From the NCBI GenBank assembly GCA_027186245.1, contig CP114481.1:55374569-55438568 (forward strand): DNA of 64,000 bases. Direction: 5' to 3'. Below the pieces are notes generated by a model. It made no database searches and had not been told where the DNA came from. It saw only the letters and a list, made by a program, of their open reading frames with translations. The first letter of the stretch is position 1. The number at the start of each line of letters is the position of its first letter. Positions 47,201-56,357 of this stretch are shown here, in pieces. The DNA is from Coriaria nepalensis (lineage: Eukaryota > Streptophyta > Magnoliopsida > Cucurbitales > Coriariaceae). The position numbers and the translations under genes were made by a program.

Positions 47201-48366
47201 ATATTTTTAACATTCATAGTGGATCCATCAGCTGTGCGAATCAATGAGTAATGAGGTGAATGTGCAGATGTGGTCAAGGAAGTAGGGTGAGGTGTCATGT
47301 GATTGCAACAAGCAGAGTCAAAAAGCCAAGGGGAAGATGTACCTGGCAAGATTGAGAGGACAGAGGAAGATGCATTACCAGAACGGGATAGGACAACCTG
47401 ATTGACTATTGCCTCGAAGTCAGCTGCAGATAAAGTGACACTGGATTCTGATGCCTGTCCAGAAGCAGCAATTGAAGAGGGAGTAGCTGGAAATGATGCA
47501 GCTGGAGATAAACTACGCTCAGTATGAGTAACAGCTACTGTTGGTGCATTAGGTCTTCCCTTACGCCAACACTTGTCAATAGTGTGCCCTCGACGTCGAC
47601 AATAACGACAGTAATTGTTATCACGAGACTTAGGAGGGAGTCGAGAAGTATCTGACCTGTCATAATGCTCTCGCTGGAATGACGAAGAACTCGAGGGTGG
47701 TGCAGCCAACACTGTATGACTCGACTGAGAGCGCATAGTCTGTGATCTAGTCTCGGCACTAACAAGTTCAAAGATGGCAGTGTCCAAATTAGGAAGAGGA
47801 GAACAATGTAAAAGTTGCACACGGACAGGCTCTAAATCATCACGCAAAGCCATCAAAAATTGGTGAAGGCGATGTTGATCTCTACGTGTAGTATACATCT
47901 CAGCATCAGTAGGATCCTTCCAAATAGGATCAGAAACATCAATCTGATTCCACAAGAATTGCATGCGAGCAAGAAAATCATTTATACTCTGACCAGGTTC
48001 CTGCCTCAGATGAAAAAGCTCAAACAGAAGTTGATACTCGTGAGCACCATCCACATAAGAATACCGAGAGGCAAGCATATCCCAAGCAAGCATATCAAAG
48101 CTACCAAAGAGCGCAGAAATAGATGGGATAGTAGTGTTACGGAACCATGTAAGAATTTGATGATGTTTGTTATCCCAATCAATAAAACGAGTGGTGAAAG
48201 CCTTATCGGTTTCAGAAGCTCCTATAACTGGCCTTTTTACCTCTCCAGTCACATAAAGCCAAAGCTTACGGCCTTTGAGAAAGCTTCGCATAGATTGGGA
48301 CCACACCATATAGTTTGTGCCATCCAATACAGTCTGAACATGATGAAGAATCTCGTTTTGTGCCAT
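44268..48366 (-). pseudogene. Copia copy 2 gag-pol, frameshifted
   Basis: Same domain order as in copy 1, but in two ORFs: gag, zinc knuckle and protease (48366-46846) and integrase, RT and RNase H (from about 47025 to 44268). Near 47021-47026 five bases present in copy 1 are missing, which shifts the frame between protease and integrase. YVDDM, the integrase D, D and E residues and the RNase H motifs are otherwise preserved. A few further substitutions exist, and a small replacement follows ALFGSFD in gag. Confidence 0.88.
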
Positions 48367-48436
48367 ATAAAGTACTCAAATACAAAAAACAGACCACAAA
48401 TATAGAATCGGGACGAAAAAAATAGACAAGAAAGCA

Positions 48437-48560
48437 CCTGGTCAATGTTGGTCAAAGTCAACGGTCAACGGTGTCAAAGCCAACGGTCAACGCTGTGACT
48501 AGGTCAAGTCAATGATGACGTGGCACGCTGACGTGCGCGAGGGATGACGTGGCACTGATG
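48437..48560 (-). promoter_or_regulatory. Stress-type cis-element array, copia copy 2 leader
   Basis: The leader carries eight TTGAC cores (GTCAA on the plus strand) between 48440 and 48512, and several ACGTCA cores at 48515-48560. It has only one unit of the ACGTCATCAGTGCC block that is doubled in copy 1, but more W-box cores. Confidence 0.48.
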
Positions 48561-49045
48561 ACGTCGCCTCGGAGGTCTGGCGCGTGTAGAGCACGCGCGG
48601 AGAGCTGGCGGCGGCTTGGCGCGTGAGGCTGATGCACGGAGCTTTCTTGGGCGCGTGGGAGAGCGTGCGGATGAGATCGGAGGAACTGACTCTTGTTCTG
48701 GAATCGGCGGAGCTTGATCTACCGAATGGTGCTCGAACGGACGTGAACGGACCACTATGGCGGCTGACGGCGAGGCGGCAGTGGCGAGACGGCCGGGAAT
48801 TTGAGCAGCGCGTGAGGGAGCGTGGGAACCCCTATGAGGCTGTGTGCGGCGGCTCTGGAACGGTCGTCTTCCGAGGTTTCTAGCGGTATATGGAACCGCT
48901 GAAAACTATGAGCAGAAGAAAGAGAACCGCAAAAGACAGAGCAAGATAATCGCTGGAGAACACTAGCGGCGCCAAAAAAGAAAATAAGATGCGGAATTTT
49001 TTTTTTTTTTTTTTGAGGTGATTCAGAACCTATGCTCTGATACCA

Positions 49046-49174
49046 TGTTGAGAATATAATATTGTATTTGAATCACACCTATGATGTACAGAGGATGCCT
49101 ATATATATAGGCTAACAATACAGATCATATATATATATAACCAATGTGGGACACACTGCATATATAATCTAACA
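49046..49174 (-). repeat. 5' LTR of copia copy 2
   Basis: 129 bp, TG...CA ends, abutting the primer site at 49034-49045 and followed by TTTTT. Confidence 0.92.
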
Positions 49175-49749
49175 TTTTTCAATCGTATCTTTGTTGCTGG
49201 AATATACGTTTCATTTTTCCTTTGATTTTCCATGTAGCCAAACATATATACTATCCATATATACTATCCGGCTTCACTAAAATTATTTTCCTCCTAAATG
49301 TTCATCACCGGATCGCGCATATATGAAAAATATCCTCTGAGCTGGATTTGTAAACTGCACGTTCCTATTCGTGGCAGCCAAACAGATCTTAACCTCTAAT
49401 CGCAATTCGTAAATCTATTTGAACTAAAATCTGTTAAATATTTTCCAGCTGATAATGAGCTCGGTTCAACAAGAGTGTGAGCTATAGAAACAGAGTATGC
49501 GATGCACATCAAATTTGAAATGCATGGATTCGGCATAGAGGAGGTGAATCTGTCGTTGGCACGGATCCCTCACGGAGTCAGACTTGTCATGCATAGAAGA
49601 AGCGAGGACAGTACAGGGGTGACCAGATAGAGATCGATATCAAAAACGGAATTCTGAACGTTACTGTGCCAAAGGTGAAGGATGAAGAGAAGAGTACTGA
49701 TTGCGTGCTCGATGAGAATAATCTTGCTGAGTGGAACGGTGAATGGTGA

Positions 49750-51078
49750 ATGAATAGCCGAATAGGGGATGCTTGATTTCTTTGTCCGGTTACTTGGTTT
49801 TCTTGTATGGCTCGTGTAGTTTCGATTTATGGATAGAATAAAAATAGATAAAATAACTAAAATAAGATGGATATATTTTAACATATATGTTTAGTTGTTC
49901 GAATAATGGACATATTGATTCTATTGATTAATTATGTCATAACATCATTTAATTATACTTAAATTTTAATAATTTCACTGATATCTTATATATTAGGTTG
50001 AGACTACATAGACATATGAAACGTCGGTTTAAGATATATAGACAGACATATGAGATATCGGCCTCTGTATCTCAAGGCCAACGAAGCCTTCGACTTGTAG
50101 AGTACTCTAAAAGATCGAATGACACTTCACATGTCGTCAATTGTTTATCTTACCTTAAACTATTACAGGATCAAGTTATGATACTTAACGGGTCGAAAAT
50201 GTCATCAACCTATCGAGTAAACTACTATATAATATTGATATTGATTATTTTTATGATTGAATGTGAAAATCATTGCAATAATTAATGAACTGTCTCATTA
50301 ATTATTTTAAAAAATAAACCTTTACATTTATCAATCAACACACAATATATATGTATATATATATAATATAACAATTTATATTACAAAATATTAAACATAA
50401 TAAAAAATGACTATTACCTAATTCGAATCTCTTCAAAGTTTCACATTACTTCAATGGTTACAGAGATGATAGTGATTTGTCATGATAGTTAAGAGCTTCA
50501 TACTAAGTTATGATGGTTGCGAATAAGGAAAAAAAAAAAATGATAATTAATACAATAACCTATTCGAGCTAATTTTGTATGAATTAACGTCAAATTTCAC
50601 GTGTTTATTTATCTATATTTTATAATCAATAAACAAATTATATATTTTTTTTAAATTTCTGATTTTGACCCTCCCAAAAAGAAAATGAAAAAAAAAAAGA
50701 AAAGAGAAATATGAAATTATTTTTATTTCATTTTATTGCTAACTAAATAATTAAACAAAAATAATTTAATTTTTTAATTTTTGAAAAATGATAATCAAAC
50801 GAACCATATGAAATAAGTGAGCCGTGTTTATTTATTCATTTTGGCCAAAGTGGTGAGTTTAATTGAGGTAAGTAAAAATGGTATATTTAAAAATAATAAT
50901 AATAAATAACGCTAATAAATAAATAAAACTACAACGAAAAAGAATGTTAATATTTTCAAAATTGGAATACGAATTTACTAATAGTTTTTGCATGATTTAT
51001 GTAAACATTTTGGATAATCCTTTCTCGAAAAAAGATATGGAAAAAAAAAAAGGACGCTGTAAAACCCGGATCAAGATC
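49750..51078. other. AT-rich spacer between HSP20-like copies 1 and 2
   Basis: AT-rich, with several A-runs near 50530 and 50690. No gene recognised; the short ORF at 49998-50285 has no protein character. Confidence 0.5.
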
Positions 51079-51097
51079 CACGTGGCACTTATAAAAG
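51079..51097 (+). promoter_or_regulatory. G-box and TATA box of HSP20-like copy 2
   Basis: CACGTG (51079-51084) and TATAAAAG (51090-51097) lie in a block homologous to the promoter of copy 1 at 43800-43880. Homology extends to about 51145 (CCAAAAAGCG) and then stops where the gag-bearing insertion starts. Confidence 0.5.
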
Positions 51098-51384
51098 TTA
51101 AGACCCTCCTCCACTAACATCACTCTTCACACTTCCAGCCAAAAAGCGCTAACAAATGATTTAATAAGAACGTCGTCGTTCTAACAAATGTATAAAATGC
51201 TATTCAGCCCATCGTAATTACCAGAAGATTAATGTATAATTTCTTTCATTTTCCCTCTCTAATTCTCTTCATCTTCTTCTTCTCCAAATTCTCAACCGTT
51301 TCTGGAGATTTCCCATCTCAAAAGCCGCCCTGTTCTTGTCATTAGTGCTTTCGTCCGTGCTTCGTTCTCAATTGCTAGGATTTC

Positions 51385-52294
51385 ATGGCGGAATGGACCC
51401 ATCAAGCTCGAATAGACGAGGCAATTGCACGTTTGGCTCATCTTCAGGAGGCAATTGCAGTACTAATTTCATTCTTTGAATCTTTAGATGATTCCATGAT
51501 GGAACTTAAGGTGCGTTTTCAGACTCTGGATGCGAAAGTGGAGCAACATATTCGTCGTGTTCCTCAACCCCCACCACAGTTTAATCATCACCATCCCGCT
51601 GCTCCAACGTTCAAGATGATGCATCTGGATGTTCCAAGATTCTCTGGAGGGAACCCCTCGGCATGGGTTTCGCAAATTCAGATGTATTTTGATTATTATC
51701 TTACCCCTGATACCCAACGCCTTACGACTGCTTCTTCCCTTCTAGACGGAGATGCTCTAGTTTGGTACAATTGGATGTCTAATAATAATTTAATTAATGA
51801 TTGGCCAGAGTTCTTGCGTGCTTTGGGAAATCAATTCGGACCCTCTGAATGTGAGGACCCCCTTGGTAAGCTCAGGAAATTGGTGCAAGTCGGTACTTTG
51901 TCTGATTATCAACACCAATTTGAAAGGTTGGTTCCTGATCATGATGCCCTTATAAGCTGTTTTGTATCTGGTCTCAAGTGTGAATTGCGTAAGGCAGTGC
52001 AAGTATCTAAACCCGTTTCTTTGGTTCAGGCTATGGCGTTGGCAAGATTGCTTGATGAAAAACTGAAAGGTTCTAAGGTTGCTACTAAGTCCTGGGTTGA
52101 AAATACTTTGTATTCCGAGCCTCCTTCTACTTATAAACCAGCTTTCCCCCTCCTTCCTTTATTACCTACTACACCTTCACCTCCACCATTTAATTCCTCA
52201 CCCCAGAACAAGAATGCTTTGCCTGCAAGGAAATTGACTGCATCCGAGATGATGGCTAGAAAGGGAAAGGGGCTATGCTACGACACCATATCAC
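51385..52294 (+). mobile_element. Truncated gypsy-type gag fragment
   Basis: An open frame of about 303 codons with a Retrotrans_gag domain (about residues 75-215): LDVPRFSGGNPSAWVSQIQMYFDYY is split here as PRFSGGNPSAW and YFDYY, followed by DGDALVWYNW and DPLGKLRKLVQVGTLSDYQHQF. It ends at MMARKGKGLCYD, exactly where the CCHC zinc knuckle of such gags would begin, so only its first cysteine remains. No protease, RT or LTR follows. The undamaged frame over 900 bp is notable for a fragment. Confidence 0.75.
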
Positions 52295-52737
52295 GTATGG
52301 AAATATCCTCTGCTTTTTCTTCATTTCTTTTGTCTTTCATTTTCCTCAAGAAAATAATATGAACAGAACAGATTTTTCTTCATTTCTTTAACTAAAATCT
52401 CTTAAAAATTAATACTTTCCCAGCTGATCAAGAGCTCGGTTCGGGAAGCGTGACGGCTGTTGATCACATAAACACTGTAGAAAGAGAGCATGCGTTGCAC
52501 GCCGAATTTGAAATGCGTGGATTCGGCAAAGAGGACGTGAAGGTATCACTGAAACGGACCCCTCGAGGAGTCTTTTTTTTCATCAGTGGAAGCGACGAGG
52601 AGAAAGGTCGAGGTCAGATGCAGCATGTACTACTGATGGAGATTACTGAGGAAGGTCGGTACAGGTTGGACCAGATCAAGACCAAGATTAAAAACGGAAT
52701 TCTGAACGTTACGGTGCCGAAGGTGAAGGGATCATGA
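51385..52737 (+). CDS. Predicted chimera: gag domain fused to HSP20 domain (HSP20-like copy 2)
   Basis: Proposed two-exon gene. Exon 1 is the gag frame (51385-52294), ending TCA C before a GTATGG donor. The 129-bp intron is T-rich and ends TTTCCCAG at 52423. Exon 2 (52424-52737) is the HSP20 exon. The phase fits exactly (910 + 314 nt = 408 codons), giving 407 residues: an N-terminal gag-like region and a C-terminal alpha-crystallin-like domain with FEMRGFGKEDVKVSLKR, a YRLDQIKTKIKNGIL segment and VTVPKVK. The exon 2 acceptor is homologous to that of the other HSP20-like copies. The G-box/TATA promoter of the family is about 290 bp upstream. The donor is of moderate quality. Alternatives are an unspliced gag ORF (stop at 52360-52362) and a dead HSP20 exon. 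Transcription is unproven. Confidence 0.45.
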
Positions 52738-53094
52738 GAAGAGGACTGATAGCGTGCTTGATGAGATAATCTTGATCAGTGAACGGTGAATGGTGATCGT
52801 TGAAATAGGGGATGGAATAGAGGAAGATGAACTTTTTAACTTTTTTTGTTTAGGAATGGAAAATAGTGTTAAGAGGCTTATAGAGGTTTACCATTTTACA
52901 ATGACAAGAATGTTCATATTTTGAAAATTGGAATACGAATTTACTACTAAGATTTTGCATGATTTACGTAAACATTTTGGATAATCTTTTTTGTCTTAAA
53001 CTCAGTTGAAACTTTAATTTAGAGTATAAACTTGATGTAACTTTATCTAAATCTCTTTTTAATTGCTATTATTATTATTATTATATTTTCTATC
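52738..53094. other. 3' flank of HSP20-like copy 2
   Basis: The first 60 bp resemble the longer C-terminal coding end of copy 1 (AGCGTGCTTGATGAGA), so copy 2 stops early. AT-rich spacer follows. Confidence 0.5.
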
Positions 53095-53148
53095 TTCTAG
53101 AACCTTCTACCCCCCCCCCCCCCCCGGTTCGCCTTACTCCTATATATA
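53095..53148 (+). promoter_or_regulatory. Heat shock element and TATA box of HSP20-like copy 3
   Basis: TTCTAGAACCTTC (53095-53107) is a perfect three-unit heat shock element (TTCnnGAAnnTTC). A 16-bp C run (53110-53125) separates it from TATATATA (53141-53148). The ATG at 53207 is about 60 bp further on. This is the expected layout of a heat-induced small-HSP promoter. Confidence 0.75.
53110..53125. repeat. Poly-C run between HSE and TATA
   Basis: 16 consecutive C within the copy 3 promoter. Confidence 0.8.
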
Positions 53149-53206
53149 CCAGCCAAGACCCAAGATCTTCAAACTTTAACAGGAAGGATTTCGAAAGGTA
53201 CTTGAA

Positions 53207-54089
53207 ATGGCTTCCCACCTCACCCTCAAGCGCTCCCTTTCGTCTGACATCCTTACCAAGTCTTTTCTCCGTACTCTGCGGCCCCTAGCCTCAGCAGCTC
53301 CTGTTTTTCGCTCCTTCAACACCAACGCTGCTCGCGACTACTACGATGCCGACTATGAGTCTGAGCTCGACGCTGACCAACGCCCTCACCGCTATCTCCA
53401 TCTTGAACGAGGAAATGACTTTTTCTCAGGTACTCTGAGATTCTGTTTACGAGCTCGTATTTTCTGTGTGATACACTGTTATCGTTTCTTTTCCTTCCAT
53501 TTTCCTGGTTGCCAAACAGATTGTACGATTTTACTGTAAAGTTTGTGCTCGTTTTCACTGTTTATGCGTCATGCTGAGATTCTCTGATTTATTTATTTAT
53601 TTTGACATCCGCTCTTTGTGATATAAAACAGTTGATGAGCTCGATTACAAAGTTTTCGTTTCTCTCCGTTACAGCAAACTAGATCTCAAAGTCTGATCCT
53701 ATAATTTAACCTGAGATCTCTGTAATCTCTTGCAAATGCTTTCGATCCATTATCATCAACTCGTAGCTTCAACAGGGTCCTGGATCTGATGGACCGGTTT
53801 GTCTCCTCCGCACGCGGCGGAAACCTAGCTCCCGGACACCGTCACGGAGTTGTCGCAAGAGAAGCTGAGGATACGCTTCGCATCAAAATTTGAAATGCCT
53901 GGCCTCGGAAAGGAAGATGTGAAGGTGTCGGTCGAGCAGAACAGTCTGAAAATAAAGCCGAAGGTGCATCTGAATCAGGAGAAAGATGGCGAGGAAGATG
54001 CGAGCGGCGACGAGGGCAAGAAAATTGTGGTGGTTTTGCCTGAAATTGGTGGTGCCAAAAGTGAAGGCGGAGGGGGGTTTACTAAGTGA
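53207..54089 (+). pseudogene. Mitochondrial small HSP (HSP22/23.6-like), copy 3, frameshifted
   Basis: Exon 1 (53207-53429, donor CAG|GTACTC) encodes a mitochondrial-type presequence (MASHLTLKRSLSSDILTKSF ... FRSFNTNAARDYYDADYE), as in plant mitochondrial HSP22/23.6. The second part carries RVLDLMDRFVSSARGG and EAEDTLRIKI. A run of four A near 53885-53888, where copy 1 has three, then shifts the frame before FEMPGLGKEDVKVSVEQNSL. The rest of the crystallin domain is shortened and scrambled, ending near a remnant of VVPKVK. No clean acceptor joins exon 1 to the crystallin part; the conserved CAG near 53632 leads into a non-HSP frame. The promoter is intact, so transcripts may exist, but a functional chaperone is unlikely unless the A-run is a sequencing error. 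Confidence 0.65.
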
Positions 54090-56357
54090 AAAAAGAAAGG
54101 TTATTAGGAATTAAAAGGTGTTAACAGCTTTTCTTTATCCTTAAATGACTTGTTAATTCTGGTTAGTGTTGGGTATTAGTAATGGACTAATGGTGAATAG
54201 AAATGATCCTCTTCCACTGATTTGTAAATAAAATTGGAGTTCGGACAAGAGTAACTGGCCCAACAAAATAGCCCAATAGTATGGATACGGACCCTCAAAA
54301 TAGGCCCAAATGAAGATAAACGGGCCAGGGCTTTTCTAATCATTCAACCCAAATCAAAGTCCTACTAAATGACATTAACTAATTTGTTATTACTAGCCAT
54401 CATTCAATTGAGTTGCTTATAGAATTTATCTACTCAATTAGTTATAAAGCTTGATTGTGACAGTTTAAATATAAATTTTACATAAGATTAAAGTAATAAT
54501 GTAAATTGACTTGCGCATCAATTAGGGCCAATCTTGCTGCTTTTTGGCATTTATAGCTTTGGAAGCATGTAAACAAAAGAGCTTGACAGTTGGTAGGTCG
54601 ACTGAGCCAGGTTGCCCATCTAGTGGATTCAACTAGAGTCTAGACTTACAGAGCAAGTTTCTACGAAACTTCTCAAAAGGCTTACGACATAAGTAAAGCC
54701 CAGTTTGAATCTTTTGAAAGAGACCTGCATTGGGCTCACAGCCATAGCATGCGAGTGTCCCGTAGCCTACTCGTGTGGGCCCACACAGTATCATGATACT
54801 GTGTGGGCCCCCTGGTACGCACACCGCATATTCGTTGCTGCCCAGGAATGATTCTGTTTATCCGGATACCCAATCCCGACGCAGCAGGATGTGGAATAAC
54901 TATTATATCCTATAATTTCACTAAAACTCCCACTTTGCCACTTGTCTTTTTTGGCACTTTTTTTGGTTCCATCGACCCGAAAATACCATTTAGCCATCAA
55001 AAGCAACTTCATGGGAGAAGTCCAGAGTGCTCTTACGTGCTAGAATAATAGTTAATGAATTTGAAGCCTCACAATCCTGTGCAAGTCCCAAACCCATGTA
55101 TGTAACAATGTCTTGTAAAAGGAGTACCGGTCAGTCTACGACATATCCATATTGCATATCAGCCAGTCCTTTAAAATCAATCATGTTACTTCTCTTTATT
55201 AAAGTTGTTTATTCACTTTCCCTTTTGTGCAATGTGAATCATGATGACATGAACCTCCTTTTTTTTTTACTTTAACTTTCTTTATTCTATGAATCGGTAA
55301 GAAGTGAATTCTTAAGCGATAAGAAACATTTTTAAGATTTCATCACGTCATCAAAAAGATATAGAATTATAAAGATCATGATGTATTCTTAATACTATAA
55401 ACATATAGAATTATAAGTACTCACATCAACATCCGCCTCTTGTAATATATTTTGTTTGGTTGCTTTCTTGACGTTTCCTTAACCCAACATTGCTTTTAGA
55501 TCTTTCTTACCTTATTTCATTCCATTTCAAGCAAAGAGTAATAATAATTAATATTGGTCACCTGGCGAAGAGGGTGTTTTCGTCAGTTCAGACTCCCTAA
55601 TTAGCAAACTTCGAATTTTATAACGTGCAAGGGTAATATGGTAATCTCAGTTAATTAAATATTACTGCCATCATGCTTTAAAATCCCATGTTCGTCTTCT
55701 TACTTAAGGAAAAAAGAAAGAAAGAAAACTAAAAAGGCAGGACAGGTCCAGGAGGTATTGTAGGTGTGAAAATCGGAAGAGCCTCCAGTCTTCTAGTCAA
55801 CTCTGCTACGTTTGAATAGTAGGTACAACCCATTTCTTTCACGACGATGCTCTTTTCATGTCTATTTTCCTTTTCTAGTTCATATTTGTTTACTTCATTT
55901 TCTGGTTCTTATTTGTTTACTTCTTCGTTGGATCATTTTTCTCTTATCCATTTCGGACCATATCTGAATATCTGATTTAGATTTTTCCAATTCTCTGCTG
56001 TTAGCAATTGGGTTCTACTCTGTTTGAAAAAACAGAGCAGGTTGAATTTTCTGGAGGAGATTCATAGGATGATAGGAGTATCTTGCTGCAATTTATTTTC
56101 CCTCGTAGCTTAGCTCTGCAGAAGTTTGAGGTGCCTAAAGCCAATCTATGGACATTTTCTTTTTATAATTTTCGATTTTTATTTTTTCTGGGTCCCAGTT
56201 GTGTAAAATAAGTGCAAACTCCCTTACTTGATTTCATTAAGATATGATGAGCATTCCTTGTTCTTTAATTTATCAAACTTGAAGTTTTTGTTAATGAAAA
56301 AAGCTGAAATTCTTGATTGTCTTCATCTCTTTCAGGTTAAGAATTTTGGTTACATAC
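54090..56357. other. Spacer and promoter of the glycerol-3-phosphate transporter gene
   Basis: 54090-55700 has no recognised gene but contains a 34-bp perfect palindrome (54777-54810). From about 55730 the 5' UTR of the transporter begins. A likely 5' UTR intron runs from 55823 (AG|GTACAA) to 56335 (TTTCAG), 22 bp before the ATG. Confidence 0.5.
54777..54810. repeat. Perfect 34-bp palindrome
   Basis: Each arm is GGGCCCACACAGTATCA, and the arms meet without a spacer at TCATGA. It would extrude as a 17-bp stem. It is not adjacent to a gene end and is not part of a recognised element. Confidence 0.85.

Larger units (their letters stand above)
44126..49174 (-). mobile_element. Ty1/copia retrotransposon copy 2
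   Basis: A 5049-bp sibling of the element at 9254-14320, in opposite orientation. 129-bp LTRs lie at 44126-44254 and 49046-49174; I count three substitutions between them, so it is older than copy 1. The primer site (complement of TGGTATCAGAGC) is at 49034-49045. Flanking TTTTT on both sides (44121-44125 and 49175-49179) is the target duplication. It is inserted in the first exon region of HSP20-like copy 1. Confidence 0.94.
43811..49749 (+). pseudogene. HSP20-like copy 1, split by copia copy 2
   Basis: The 5' part keeps a G-box (CACGTG, 43811-43816), a TATAAAAG (43822-43829) and a presequence-like stretch (NLLPKLVPRPLLSIASAP) that is out of frame with the nearest ATG. The copia sits at 44126-49174 with TTTTT duplicated. 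The 3' part begins after a CAG acceptor at 49448 and reads IKFEMHGFG in place of the usual MPGLGKEDV, then a deletion removes the middle strands, then KNGILNVTVPKVKDEE and a stop at 49747-49749. It is homologous to copy 2 even in the 3' flank. The gene is dead: an interrupting element, an internal deletion and no continuous frame. Confidence 0.7.

Noticed and set aside
54826..54833. GCATATTC, a match to the PHR1 site GNATATNC upstream of the glycerol-3-phosphate transporter
   Set aside because: It is about 1.5 kb from the start codon, beyond a 5' UTR intron, and the six fixed bases occur many times by chance in 64 kb.
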